Assembly (NCBI GenBank): GCA_031310005.1
Contig: CM062387.1
Location: 992,001-1,056,000, forward strand
Length of the DNA stretch: 64,000 bases
Source of the DNA: Dactylellina haptotyla
Lineage: Eukaryota; Ascomycota; Orbiliomycetes; Orbiliales; Orbiliaceae
Reading direction: 5' to 3'
The notes beneath the pieces are model-generated. The model was not told the origin of the DNA. It searched no databases and saw only the letters and a program-made list of their open reading frames with translations. How positions within the stretch are numbered: the first letter of the stretch is position 1; every line of letters begins with the position of its first letter. Below are positions 49,436 to 63,645 of the stretch, in pieces. A program made the position numbers and the translations under genes.

Positions 49436-50424
49436 CTAAATACCGATTACAGTGTTCATTTCCTCCCCTAGTGGTACGTCTACTAGCTACTGAAATGACA
49501 TCCTGGTCATGACAGCACTTGTGTGTTGCATCAATACTGCTGGTGCTGTGCCAACTTTGCGCAACGAATATTTGAGAGTGTCGGTCTTTGAGCCAACTAA
49601 GCAGAGCTGTATTCATTTATTCGGGCTATTTAAAGACCGAGTAGAAAGCGTTGGTCTAATCATGTAGTACGGATTCGGGACAATCGGGTTCGAGTGCCGC
49701 CAAAAGGCCTGTTCAGTTAGATCAAACGTGGAGACGAAACAAACTAATGTAAGGGCGTAAATGACGCATATATAGGAACTGCCGTGGGCACGTGAGAGGA
49801 TTAGCCCCGGTTTCTCCGTTCGGGTCGATATAGTTACACAATGTGTACGCCTGTACTACATTCTTAACTTAACTGCCGTCTTAGAATACAATAAGATGGG
49901 TTTTTCGGCGGCTGAATTTCCTTATTATACCAAATGCTCTATTAATTCTCACGGGAAGACTTGGCCCTGTAGGAAATTTTTCACCAGGATAAATACGAGA
50001 TACGGCCACAAAGGCTATACTAGTATACATATTATAGTTTCCTCGGTACTCCTGTCGCAGCTGTCCGGTGGTTGGTAAGTCGTCTGGAGGCTGGTCTACA
50101 TTAACGGCCAGACGGCAAAGGATTCCCTTGGCGCAATGGTAGTCAACACCTTGTTGTAGGTTGTAATTAGCTCTTTGTGATGTATACGTATAATGTAATA
50201 CTAAGATATTTAAATAAGCGTTTTTGATATACGTAATATCTTCAATTACATGCCTGCGCCTATGAGACCGTCCCGCTTATAATTCTATAAAAGGAGAGGA
50301 GATTTCTCAGTTCTCTATCCTTTTACTATCAAAAATAATATTAATCTAAATTCACTTCAACCCAGTATCGCACATTCTAAACAACTTAAACTTCTGTATC
50401 CATTTTAGGATACTAGTATCAAAA
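49436..50424. other. Mixed-composition DNA between AT-rich blocks; CBM1 gene upstream region
   Basis: Composition is close to genic again. No protein family recognised. A tRNA A-box-like stretch (TTGGCGCAATGGTAGTCAA) lies at about 50129-50147. The right end is the promoter and leader of the CBM1 gene. Confidence 0.4.
50286..50293 (+). promoter_or_regulatory. TATA box of the CBM1 gene
   Basis: A perfect TATAAAAG lies about 130-140 bp upstream of the CBM1 start codon, followed by an A/T- and C-rich leader. It supports this being a real, regulated gene in an otherwise gene-poor area. Confidence 0.6.
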
Positions 50425-50865
50425 ATGATTTCCAAACTCTCTTTATTCGTTATTGCATTGCAACTCTCTTCTACACTTGCAACGTATCCCATGAAAACAA
50501 CGACCACGAAAACCACGAAAACCACGAAAACCACCAAGACCTCCAAGACTAAAATGACGACTACTCCAACGACTACAGCTTGCTCAGCCACCTGCATCAC
50601 CAACTGGGGTGTCTGCGACGTGACTACGACTTGTTCCCTCTGTACCGGCACACCAGTTATCGAAACCAGCACTTTTTGCACTGTGATCCCGAGATCTACC
50701 ACAACACCTATAACAACCAACGGTGGTCTTGTTGTCCAACCACTATACGCACAGTGCGGTGGCATCGGTTGGACCGGACCTACTCTTTGCCAATCTCCGG
50801 CTGTTTGTGTTTATTTGAATGCTTATCACAGTCAATGTTTAACCACGTCAGCAAGCTCAGTTTGA
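50425..50865 (+). CDS. Small secreted Cys-rich protein with C-terminal CBM1
   Basis: Intronless, 146 aa, predicted extracellular. Residues 1-19 form a signal peptide ([19 protein letters not shown]), probable cleavage before TYP. Residues 24-51 are a Thr/Lys linker built of near-perfect TTK repeats. A middle segment has six cysteines (53, 57, 64, 70, 73, 85). The C-terminus (about 107-139) is a fungal cellulose-binding module, CBM1, with [13 protein letters not shown] and [10 protein letters not shown] and four cysteines (111, 122, 128, 138) that can form its disulfides. Of the three planar aromatics usual in CBM1, Trp116 and Tyr134 are present but the third position appears to be His135. There is no catalytic domain, so it is not a cellulase; candidates are a cell-wall-binding protein or effector. 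It shows no sign of RIP despite its AT-rich surroundings. Confidence 0.88.
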   Translation: MISKLSLFVIALQLSSTLATYPMKTTTTKTTKTTKTTKTSKTKMTTTPTTTACSATCITNWGVCDVTTTCSLCTGTPVIETSTFCTVIPRSTTTPITTNGGLVVQPLYAQCGGIGWTGPTLCQSPAVCVYLNAYHSQCLTTSASSV

Positions 50866-51439
50866 ATGCCACATATATGCATATGGGCAATGCTATTTAA
50901 GTCTGCAGATAACCCCAAGCTTTACAGTTTTTCAATAATATAAAAGATATATAAGACGGAACGTGGAAGTTGGGCTGTATACTGTATCTATAGCTATACC
51001 AATTCTATGCTCGATGTTCAAGGGAATCTTGTAGGTACCGTAAAGCTTTAATTTCTATGGCGAGGAGTGTTTTTCTTAAACAAACACCTTCAATTCCTCA
51101 AGAGTACAGGGGCTTGAAAATGCACCCCCGTATATCCCATGTAGTATCAAATTCGTTAAACTATTATTAGCAAATACGATGGTTGGTATCAAGCCAATTG
51201 ATTTTGTAGCATCGGTAGGTATGATGATGCTATACGATATCATATTTCTAGGTACCCGAAGATAGTGTTATAAGTTGAATGGTAAAAACCATTCCATTCC
51301 TGTTACGAATTACTCAGTACGATTGCATAAGATCTATACTAGGACATATGGAATATATCAGACAAGCAAATATTATTAAATATAAAGATTCTTGTTTTTT
51401 AGATAAAAATATTGATTTATTATAAATAAAAAATGTATT
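50866..51439. other. 3' flank of the CBM1 gene, transition to AT-rich island
   Basis: No gene seen. Composition falls steadily and becomes almost pure A/T from about 51360-51440. Confidence 0.5.
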
Positions 51440-51955
51440 GTTCTTAAACCCGCCCTTAGGAGATTAAAATCAAATATATATATATATAATATCATTATAA
51501 ATAAAACCTAATACTTTAATAATTTAAATTTTTTAATATTATATTATATATTATATTAAATTTTATTTTTTGAAAAGAATATTATAAGATAAAAAAATTA
51601 TAAATCCTTATATATTTATATATAATAATAAGTTTTTAAATAGATAAAAAATAAATTTATATTTAATTAGTTATAAAACATTATATTAAAATAATTAATT
51701 TTAATTTTAAATAAATAAATTATCAAAAATAATTAATTAAAAAAATTAAAAAATTAAATTTTTTTTTATAATATATTAAAAATATAATTTAATAATATAA
51801 ATAAAAAATTATAAAATTTATTATTTTAAATATCAAATAAAAAAATAGTTTTTTTGATTATATAATTTATTTTTATATATTATATTTAAAATTATTTAAA
51901 TAATATAAAAAAATTTATATATAATTTACTTTTAAAAATTAAAAAAAAATTTTTA
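51440..51955. repeat. AT-rich DNA left of the retroelement
   Basis: Nearly all A and T, with an (AT)n run near 51475-51488. It lies outside the repeated unit that begins at 51956, so it is either flanking RIP-affected DNA or a different decayed repeat. Confidence 0.5.
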
Positions 51956-52035
51956 TGTTATACTTCGTACGTTACCCAATGTAATAGTATAAATATGTAA
52001 TATTATAATATATAAAACTTTCTCTCTATTTAGGA
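51956..52035. repeat. LTR terminus, unit 1 (TGTTA...; pairs with 59674)
   Basis: Begins TGTTATACTTCGTACGTTAC and stays alignable with the copy at 59674. Differences are almost all C/T or G/A, as expected from RIP. The TG start (CA end on the coding strand) fits an LTR end. Confidence 0.75.
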
Positions 52036-55000
52036 TATTTGGGTTTTTTAGTAAAAAATATATATAAAATTATAAAGTATTAAAAATAGTTTGTTTAAAA
52101 TATATAATAATAATAAAATAAAAATAATTAAATATTAAATTATATTTAAGTTAATTAATAAAGATAGAAATATTTTATTAGTTTTAATAATAATTTTATA
52201 TATATAAATATTGTAGAATATTTTTAGAAATTTTTTTTTTTTATGTGCTTATATAAATAAAATATATAAATAAATAAATTTTTAAAAGTTCTTATATTAT
52301 TTATTTAAACTAAAAAATAAATAAGTAAATATTTATATTATATTATAATATAATATATTAAATAAGTATATAAATTTTATAGGTAAATATACTAAAAATA
52401 ATATATATTTATAAATATAAAATATAGTAATAAAAATTAAAATAATATAATAAAAAGTAAAATATAGGTATTTATACTATTAAAATTTATAATTTATAAT
52501 ATTATCTCCTTTTTAGAATAAGTTTTTATGTTAATAATTTTTATAAAATTTAAAGTTTTATATAAATAATAATAATTAAATATAGAATAATAATATATTA
52601 TTATTATTCCTATATAGAAATTTAATTATATATATTATTAGTTTCTATATCAAAATTAAATCTATATAAAATAATAATCTATATTATAATATAAAGTTTA
52701 TTTCAAAATAAATATTTATATAATCATATATATATAAAAATATAATAATTAAATTAAAATAGTAAAATTAAAATTTAAATTATAAAATATTTTTTATATA
52801 TAAGTAATTAATATATTTTTAAAAATAATAATATTAATAAATAGATATTAAAAAAATTAAAATAAATTTTTATTAATATTATATTATATAGGTTAATTGA
52901 ATTAAAAATTTTAATATTTTTATTTTTCTTTTTATAAATTTTATATTTAAAATAATCACCTTTACTTTATTATATTTAGAAATGTTAGTTATTTTATTTA
53001 CACTTAAAATAAATAATATAATTATTTAGTAAATTTGTGTAAATATTTTTCCTTTTTTTATATGATTTTTTATTAATTTTTATAATGGACTAACTAAATC
53101 GTTAGGTAGAAAATAAAAAAAAAATTAAAAAATTAAAAAAAAATAAAAAAATTTTAAGATAATAGAAAGTTATTAAGATTTAAATAAAAATTATAAAAAT
53201 GTAAAAATTAAAATTGTTAAAAATGAAATATATAAAAATAATTATATATAAAAATAACTTATTAGAATAATTAATTAAGTAAGAAAAAATGGTTGAATAA
53301 ATAGAAATTGAATTTTATAAAAATGTAAATATAATTTTTATTAAAAAAAAAATGGTAAAAATTTATTAAAAAGTTATAAATAATTTTATTAATTATTAAT
53401 TTTAAAATTAAATTTTTTTTAATTATCTATATCTTTTTTTTATAAATTATATTATATTTTTCTATTAAAAATAATTTTAAATTATAATAAAAAATAGGTT
53501 ATATTTAAAAATTTATTTATTATTTTATAATCTATATAGTGGTGATTATTTAATTAAATATTCATTATTTTTATTAGGTTTATTAAAGATTTTTTTAAAT
53601 TTATATTCTATATAATCTTTATATTTTAATTCTTTATTTTCTAAATCTTTTTTTAAATTTGGGGGGCTGGTTTTAAAAATAAAATATAAAAAAATTAATA
53701 AATTTAAATAGGTCCTAAGATTTTAAATTCCAAAATATTATTATTAAATTTTTTAATAATAGTAAAAAATCTATATTTTTAATAATTTAATTTTTACTTT
53801 ATCGTTTTTCTATTTAATATATTTAATAAATAGATATATTTTATCTCCTTTTTTAAAAAAATACTTCTATATATTATTAATTATAATAATATAATATATA
53901 TTTTATTATAAATTAAATTTTTTTTTATAAATTATTATAAATTTTTTTTATATTTTTAATATATTTTTTTACTTCTAAAATTACTTTCTTAAATATTATA
54001 GGAGGTAATATTATGGTAAGATTCCATCTTTTAAATATTTTATAAAATATATATTTAATAAATAAATATTTAAATATATTATAAATGAATTTAAAATATG
54101 ATAATAATTTAATTTAATTATTTTATATTATATTAAGGAAATTTTTAACTATATTTTAATAATTTAAATAATTTATTTTATAACTTTATTTATTTAAACA
54201 TATTTTTACTAATAATATTAATTTTAATACTAGTTTAATTTTTAATTAAATTTTAAAATTTATTAATAAATAATATATTTTATTATAAATATATTTAAAT
54301 TATAATTTATATTAATTAAAAATTCATTTATTATAAACTTATTTAAATTTAATTATAAATTATTTAAAATTCTATAATTCTAAAATTATTACTTTATTAA
54401 ATTTATAAATAATAATTAAAATTTTATTATAAATAATATTTATAAAATTTTTTTAAAAAGATATTTTTATATAAAATCATATAAAATAATTTAAAATAAT
54501 CCTAAAAATATATTATAAAATTATAACTTTCCATAAAATAAATATTAATTAAATTTATTTTAATAATATATATTATAAATTTTAATATATTATTTAATAT
54601 ATTATCATATTTAAAATTAAAAATAAAATTTAATTAAAATTTTTAAATATATTTAATATTAAAATATTCATAGACTAATATATTATAATATTACTTAATA
54701 AATTATTATTAAAATTTTTAATAAAAATATAAAAAATTTAAATTTTCTAAAAAAATAAAAAATTTTATTATAAAATAATCTAAAATATTAAAATTTTCTA
54801 ATATTTTTTACAATAAAATATTTATTATAATTTTATTTAAAATTTTTATAAACTAATTTTTTAAAATATAAAAATAAAATTAAAAATTTTATTAATTAAA
54901 ATAATTATATATTATTTTTTTAAATAACTCCTTTATCAAATTAAATTTTAATTATTAAATCAAATTATCAACTAATAATATTAACTCTAAAATTTTTTTT

Positions 55001-58000
55001 TACAATATACAATTTTATATTATATTAATTAATAAATTCTTATTAATGGATTTATCATTTATTAAAATCTTTAAATAATAAGAAATAAGTAAGATTTTTA
55101 TAATTTAAATATATTATAAAAATTCCTTAATCTAAAAATATATTTTTATATTTTGTAAATTTAAACAATAATCATTAATTCTTTATTATAAATAAAATAT
55201 TATAATTTAATAATATTAAATTTATAAAAAAATAAACAATAAAATACTATTCTTAATTAATTTATAATTAATATAAGTAAACTCTTAGTATAATATTAAA
55301 AATATTTATTTTAATTTTAATAAATAAATTTAAATTATATAATTTAAGAATAAAGACTAAAAAAAGATTTTTAAAATATTGAAAATGTATATTTAATTAA
55401 AAGTCATTTCAAAATATATTTTAATTTTTATTAATTTTAAAAATAATAAATATATAATTATATTATTTAATAAATTATTAATAGTAATTATATAATTTTA
55501 AAAAATTTAAATATTTTTAATATTTTAAAATTAAGACTATTTTTAAATAATATTAATTTTTTTAAAAATTTATTTTAATTTTTTTAATTATAATTATAAT
55601 TTTAATTATAATTTTAAATTCTATCTTTTCTAATTTAATTTTAAAATTATATTTATTTAAGGTTTCAAAAATAATAATAATATATTATCAATATTTTTAA
55701 AATTTTTATTATAAATTAATATATTATTAAAATAGATAATATATATTTTATTAATATAATTTTTAATATATAATTTATAAAAATTTAAAATAATACAAAA
55801 GCATTAATTAATTTTATAAATATAATTAAATATTTGAATAAATTATAGTGATATTTAAATACTATTTTCCAAATATCCTTTAAAATAATTTACAAATTAT
55901 AATAAATAATTATAATATTAAATTTAATAAAACGAGTAATTTTAATTAATTAATTTAAAAATTTATTAATTTAAAATAAATTATTATAATTTTTAATTAT
56001 AATAATATTAAAATTTAATAATTAATATAAATTTATAATTTTCCATTTTTTAAAATAAAAAAATTAAATATCTTATAAAAGATTTTAAAAACAAATATAT
56101 TTTTTTATAAATTTTTTCAATATATTTTAAATATTTTAAATTTTTTTATATAAACATAAATAAATAAAAATTTAATATAATATTTTTATAATAATATTTT
56201 ATAAATAAATTTATTAAATAATAATAATATGTTTTTATTTTTAATTTTTAAAAATTTAAATTTATTTAAATATTTATTTTAAAATTTTTTAAAAATATAT
56301 TTTTAAAATTACTTTAATAGTTTTAATAATATTTTTAGCTTTAAACTATATTTGTTTAAAAATATTAAGTTTATTTTAAAAATAATAATAAATTTCTTTA
56401 TTAAAAAATATTTTATAAATTATAAATAAATTTTTTAATTATTTATAAATTATTTGTTAAATTTAATATAAATTCTATTGGTAATTATAATAAATAAATT
56501 TAATTATTTTATTTTAAAAATTTATGATTAGATTATAATTTTTTAATTAATCATATTTTAAAATGAAATTATTATTAATAAAGTTGAAAATATTAATAAT
56601 TTATTTTTTAAAATGTTTATTAATAATAAAAATAATATTAATTTCATATTTAACTATTCTTAAAAAATTTCCTCTAAAAACAACAATATTATATATAGTA
56701 TTTTTAAATTATATAGGGAGATTATATTTTTTAATATATATGTGGTTTTTACTCCACTATTTGTAAAAACTTATGTAAGATTTCCATTAATAGTGTAAAA
56801 TATTTGAAAATGTTATTTTTGAATTTAATTAAGAATTTTATCAAATCCTTTTTTAATAAAGTTAGAATTAGATAATTTAATATATATTATTATTTAAAAA
56901 TTTTTTAATTTAAAATATTATATTATTTGATATTATTGAATTTTATATTATTAACAATATTTTTAATCTTTTCCCATTTTTAAAAATTGGGTAATATACC
57001 TATTATAATTAAAATATTTTATTAACAATTTCAAATATAGAATCTTAAATTTTTCTTATAATAAAATTATTATTTATAATTTAAATAATTTTTATAAATA
57101 TATAATTTTAGGAATTTTTTAATATATTATAAAAATAATATTAATCCATTCTTATATATAATTAATATAAGTATATAAATTTTTATTATAAGAATAATAA
57201 TTAAAAAATTTTAATTTATAAAATTAATATTATTTTTTTTCAATTTTATAATATTAATTTTTAATATTATTTCAATAATATTATAATTTTTATATAAGAT
57301 TAATATATTTTATAATCTTATACTAATTTAATTTTATAATAATAAAACATTACAAAATAAATAATTTATTAATAAAATTTATAAAAATTTTTTATTATTT
57401 TTATACATTTATAATTAAAAGTGATTATTTAATTTATATAATTTTAATATATAAATTTAATTAAATTTATATTAAAATATTTATATAATTTTATATATTA
57501 ATTTATAAATTAAAGCTAATTTTTATTATTATTAATATAAAATATTAAATGATTATATCCTATAAATCCAATACCAAATAAAATAAGTTATTTAAAATAT
57601 TAAGTTTTTAACATCTAGGTATAATATTTATTTTTGTAGTTTTTATTAATCTTTTATTATTTAATTTTAAAAATTTATTTATTAAAATATTCAATTTCCA
57701 ATAAATGGGTGGTGTTATTAATTATTAGAAAATTAATAAATCTTTTTGATTACTTCCTTATTTAATAAATAAAAAGTGTTAGGTAACTTTATAATTTTTA
57801 TAAATAGATTTTAAATTTATATTAATATATAATTTTTAAAATTTATTATAAATAAAATTTATTTTAAATCTTATATTTTTTAAAAATTATTAAAAGATTT
57901 TATATAAATTGTAGGTATATAATTCCTTTTAAAAAGATTTTCTTATTTAAAATGATATTTTTCTATAATAAATTTAATTTTATTTTTTATTAAATATTTT

Positions 58001-59673
58001 TAATTTTTAATTTTTAAAATATATATTTTAAATAAAATAATAAGTAGAATAAAAATTTAAATTTTTTTTAGTATAATTAAAATTTAAAAAATAATTAAAT
58101 TAATATTAAAAATATTTTCTTTATTAATTTGATAAAATATAATATTAAATTAACATTTTTTTTAAAATTCTTTTTTAAATTGTTAATAATTATTTTTATA
58201 TTTTTTGATATATTTATTATAACTTTTTTAATTTTTTTTATAATTATATTATTCCTATAATGTCTTTTGATTAACTATTTTGATATTTTTTAGTTATTAA
58301 TTAGTTAGATAATTTTATTTAATATATTTTTTTTTATTACACTAATAGCACATTAATTTATTGGATTTTGGGAAATGATTTCTTAATTGTTAATTTTAAT
58401 TTTTTTTTTTTTTTTTAATTTTATAAAAAATAGTTTAAAAGTATTTTTTAAAATCCAATTATTTTTATTTTATTGTTATTAATTATTTAGCTTTTAATAA
58501 TTATTTTAAAAAATGTATAAAAAATTATTTTGATTTTAAAATAATTAATTTTAATTTGTTATAAAATAATTTTTTAAATTATAAAATAGTCAATTTCTTT
58601 AATTATTATTATAAAATTTAGGTTGATTATTTTATTAATTTAAACAATTTTAAAAATTAAAAATTAATTATAATTATTATAAATTTAAAAATATTTATTT
58701 TATATTTTAAAAATAATTATTATAATATTTATTTTATATTTTAAAAATAATTATTATTAAATTTTATAATTAAATTTTTAATTATATAATATTAAATTTT
58801 TAAATTATATATAATTATTTTAATAATTTTTGTTTTATATAAATTTTAATTTTTTTAATATAATAAATTAATTGTTTTATTATATATTTGACTATAAAAA
58901 TATAAGTATTAATAATTTAAAAATATTTTTAATAAACTTAATTTATTATAAATTTTAAATAATATAAAAATTTTTAATTTTATTTTAATATCCACAAAAT
59001 TATTTAAGTCTTTAATAAAATATAAATAATTAATAAGAATTTAAATAATATAATTATTATTAGCCTTCCATTTTCATTTTTATTTTTTATATTATATAAA
59101 ATAAAAATTATAAATATAAAAATAATTTTAATAAAATATAAAAAGAAAATAAATCTTATCCTTATTATTTCTAAACTATTAATATTAAATAAAAAATAAT
59201 AACAACTTATTAAATAAATTAATCAAATTTATGTGGTAAATTATTAAATTTATTAAAATTTAATACTTTTATTTTTATAACAAGTAAAGATTAAAATAAA
59301 TTAATAAAATTTATAAAAATTTATTAAAATTATCAAAATATTTTTTATCATTATTATTAAAATTTTTATTAAGATCTTTTAAATTTCCAAAATCAAAAAT
59401 TAATTTGTAATAAAATTTATTTTTATTTAATATAAAATAAAAATAAATTTTATTTAATCTTTAATTAAATTTTAAAATAATTAATATAATTTTTCCTCCA
59501 ATTATATTAAATATATCTTATACATTTTTATAAACTTCAATAATTATTTAAATTATAATAACCATTTTTTTAAATTTTTTTAAAATTTCCATAGCTATTT
59601 CTAAATTTTATAAATATTTATTATTATTTAAAATAATAATTTTAACTAAACTATTAATAATTTTATTAAATAT
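51956..59673 (-). mobile_element. RIP-decayed Ty3/Gypsy-type LTR element, unit 1
   Basis: One repeat unit of 7718 bp, delimited by TGTTATACTTCGTACG at its left end and the matching TGTTACACTTCGTACG that opens the next unit at 59674. Similarity to unit 2 continues beyond the first ~80 nt, for example around 53541 versus 61280. Read on the minus strand, the position matching the reverse transcriptase active site (55708-55734) reads YFNNILIYN, where YxDD is expected, and the frame is full of stops. Composition is almost entirely A/T. The left end would be the 3' LTR because the coding strand is minus; LTR length cannot be fixed by eye. Its 5' LTR would be the one shared with unit 2. Surely inactive. 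Confidence 0.8.
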
Positions 59674-59755
59674 TGTTACACTTCGTACGCTACCCAATGT
59701 AACGGTACGAATATGCAATACAAAGATATACAAAACTCTCTCTCTACCTAAAATA
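59674..59755. repeat. LTR terminus, unit 2 (shared LTR of the tandem)
   Basis: Less mutated version of the sequence at 51956. Its palindromic core CGTACG and the TGTTAC...GTAAC inverted repeat near the end are readable. In a head-to-tail tandem this LTR would serve as 5' LTR of unit 1 and 3' LTR of unit 2. Confidence 0.75.
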
Positions 59756-62700
59756 CTTGGGTTTTTTAATAAGAAGTATGTATGGTGTTATAAAATATTA
59801 AAGATAGTTTGTTTAAAATATGTAATAATAATAAAATAAAAATAATTAGATATATTAAATTATATTTAAATTAATTGATGAAGATAAAAACTATTTTATT
59901 AATTTTAATAATAGTTTTATATATATAATAGTTGTAAGGTATTTTTTTGAGCGTTTGTTTCTTTTATATACTTATATAGATGAGATATATAAGTAGATAA
60001 ACTTTATCTATTTTTTATATTATTCATTTGAGTTAAGAGATGAGTAAACAAATATTTATGTTGTATTATAATATAATATATTGAATAAGTAGGTGGGCTT
60101 TTTAGACAAATATACTAAGAGTAATATATATTTATAAATATAAAGTGTGGTAGTAGAATTTAGAATAATATAGTATAAAATAAAATATAAATATTTGTAT
60201 TGTTAAGATTTATAGTTTGTAATATTATCCTCCCTTTCTAAAATAAGCTTCTATGTAGATAACTTTTTTGTAGAGTCTGAAATTCTATATAAATAATAAT
60301 AACTAAATACAAAATAATAATATACTATTATTATTCTTATATAAGAATTTCGATTTTATATATTATTAATTTTTGCATTAAAGTTAGGTTTGTATAGAAT
60401 AATAGTCTATATTATAATATAGGGTTTATTTTGGGGTAGGTGTTTATATAATTATATATGTATAAAAGTGTAGTAGTTAAATTAAAATAATAAAATAAAA
60501 TTTAAATTATAAAATATTTTTGTGAGTATAAGTAATTAATATATTTTTGAAAATAATAATGTTAATAGATAGGTGTTAAAAAAAATCAAAATAAATTTTT
60601 TATTAACATTGTATCATTTAGGCTGATTGGATTAAGAATTCTGGTATTCTTATTTTTTTTTTTTGTAAATTTTGCATTTAGAACAAATACCTTTACTTCA
60701 TCATATCTAGAAATATAAACTATTCCATTTGTACCCAAAATAGATGGCATAATTATTTAATGGATTTATGTATATGTTTTTTATGTTTTTATGTTTGGTT
60801 TTTTTATTAATTGATTTATAATAAATTGACTAGATTATTAGGTAGAGGATAAGGAGAAGGAGTTGGAAAAATTGGAAAAGGAATAAATTTTAATATAATA
60901 AAAAATATTTAAAATTTAGATAAGGATTATAAGAAAATGTAAAAAACTAAAATTATTAAAAATAAAATATGTGGAAATAATTATTTATGAAGATAATTTA
61001 TTAGAGTAATTGGTTGAATAAGAAGAGGTAGTTAAATAAGCAGAAATTGAGTTTTATAAAAATGTAAATATAGTTTTTATTGAAAAGAAGATGGTACAAA
61101 TTTATTAAAAAGCTATGGGTAGTTTTATCAATTATTAACTTTAAAATTAAACTTTCTTTGGTTGTTTATATTTTTTTTTTATAAATTGTGCTATATTTTT
61201 TTGCTGAAAATAAATTTGAATAATAATAAGGGGTAGATTGTGTTTAGGGATTTATTTATTATTTTATAATTTGTATGGTGGTGATTATTTAATTAAATAT
61301 TTATTATTTTCATTGGATCTATTAAGGATTTTTTTAAATTCATATTTTATATAATTTTTATATTTTAATTCTTTATCTTCTAAGTCTTTTTTTAGTTCTA
61401 GAAGAGCTGGTTTTAAAAATAAAATATAAAAGGATTAATGGATTCAAATAAGTTTTGGGATTTCAAATTTAAAAGTATTATTATTAAATTTTCTAATAAT
61501 AGTAAAAGGTCTATATTTTTAATAATCTAATTTTTTGCTTTATTATCTTTTTTATTTAATATATTTAACAAATAAGTATATTTTATTTTTTTTTTTTAAA
61601 AAAAATGCTTTTATATATTATTAATTATAATAATGTAATATGTATTTTATTATAAACTAAAGATTTTTTTATAAATTGTTATAAAAATTTTTCATATTTA
61701 TAATATGTTTTTCTACTTCCAGGATAACTTCCTTAAATATTATAAAAAATAATATTATGGTAGGATTCCATCCTCTAAGTATTTTATAAAATATATACTT
61801 AATAAATAAATGTTTAAATATATTATAAATAAATTCAAAATATAATAATAATTTAATTTAATTATTCTATACCATGTTAAGGAAATTTTTTAACCATATT
61901 TTGATAATTTAAATAATTTATTCTATAGTTCTATCTATTTAAGCACATTCTTTGTTGGTAATATTAATTTTGGTACCAATCTAGTTTTTGACTAAATTCC
62001 AAAATTTACTAACAAATAATATATCTTTATTATAAATATATTTAAATTATAATTTATATTAGTTAAAGATTTATTTATTATAAATTTGTTTAAGTTTAGT
62101 TATAAATTATTTAAAGTTTTATAATTTTAAAATTATTACTTTATTAAATTTACAAATAATGATTAAGACTTCGTCATAGATGGTATTTATAAGAGGATCT
62201 TTTAAAAAGAGCATTCCTTATATGAAATTATATAAGATTATTTAGAATAATTCTGAAAATATATCATAAAATTATAATTTTCTATAAAATAAATATCAAT
62301 TAAATTTATTTCAATAGTATATATTATAAATTTTAATATATTATTCAATATATTGTTGCATTTGGAACTAGAAATAAAATTTAATTAAAAGTTCCTAAGT
62401 GCATTTAATTCCTAAATATCCATAGACTAATATATTATAATATTACTTAATAAATTATTATTAAAATTTCTTAGTAGAAATATAAAAAAAATCTCTAAAA
62501 AAAATAAATCCTTTTTTTATTATAAAATAATCTAAAATATTAAAGTTTCCTAATAATATTTTTTTTACAATAGAATATTTATTATAATTTTGTTTAAAAT
62601 TTTTTACAAATTGGTTTTTTAAAATATAAGAGGTAAAATTAAAAGCTTTATTGATTAAAATAATTATATATTATTTTTTTTTAAGAATAACTCTTTTATT

Positions 62701-63254
62701 AAATTAGATTTTAGTTATTAAATTAAATTGTTAATTGATAGCATTAGCTTTAGAGTTCTTTTTTCCTTTATAGTATATAATTTTTATATTATATTAATTA
62801 ATAAGTTTTTATCAATAAACTTATTGTTTGCTGAGATCTTTAAAAGATAAAAAATAAATAAAATTTTTATGGTCTGAATATATTATAAAAGGTTTTTTTA
62901 TTTAAAAATATATTTTTTATATTTTGTAAGTTTGAATGATAGCTATTATTTCTTTATCATAAATAAAATATCATAGTTTGGTCACATCAAACTTATAAAA
63001 AAGGTAGGCAATAGGGTGCTATTTCTGGGTTAATTATAACTAATATAGGTATACTTCTAGTGTAATATTAGAAATATTTATTTCAATTTTAATAAATAAA
63101 TCAGGATTATATAATTTAAAAATAGGAGTTGAGAGAAAAGATTCTTTAAAAATATTAAAAGCGTATATTTGATTAAAGATTATATTAAAATATATACCAA
63201 TTTTTATTAATTTCGAAAAGATAATAAATATATAATTATATTATTTAATAAACT

Positions 63255-63645
63255 ATTAATAATAATTGTATAGTCCTAAAAAGGCTTGGATGTTTTTAAT
63301 ATTTTAAAATCAGGGCCATTTTTAAATAATATTAATTTTTTTAAAATCTATTTTAATTTTTTAAGTTATAACTATAGTTCCTAAAAATTTATATTTTATA
63401 ACTTTAAATTTCATTTTTTCTAATTCGATCTTAAAGTTATATTTATTTAATGTTTTAAGAACTATAATAACATATTATCGGTATTTTTCAGGATTTTTAC
63501 TATAAATTAGTATATTATTTAAGTAAATAATATATATTTTATCAATATAATCTTTTAGCATATAGTTTATAAAAGTTTAGAAAAATACTAAGGTATTAAT
63601 TAATCCCATAGGCATAACCAAATATTCAAATAACCCATAGCAACA
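63255..63645 (-). pseudogene. Remnant of Ty3/Gypsy reverse transcriptase
   Basis: Minus-strand translation from 63642 downwards gives YGLFEYLVMPMGL, the Gypsy reverse-transcriptase block normally followed by TNAP. Then comes YLNNILIYSKNPEKYR (63499-63525 for the YLNNILIYS part), where the catalytic YxDD aspartates have become Asn, and further on IQAFLGLYNYY, matching the conserved block after the palm. In-frame stops interrupt the stretch, as expected from C-to-T change at Gln and Trp codons. Clear diagnostic remnant, non-functional. Confidence 0.88.

Noticed and set aside
49640-49705. Possible tRNA: TTGGTCTAATC followed about 35 nt later by GGTTCGAGTGCC
   Set aside because: A- and B-box-like words are present, but the T-stem and acceptor stem do not pair, so no cloverleaf can be drawn.
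56563-56766. A 67-codon open frame inside the AT island
   Set aside because: Made almost only of Leu, Ile, Lys and Phe codons, as expected by chance in A/T-only DNA, and on the opposite strand to the retroelement.
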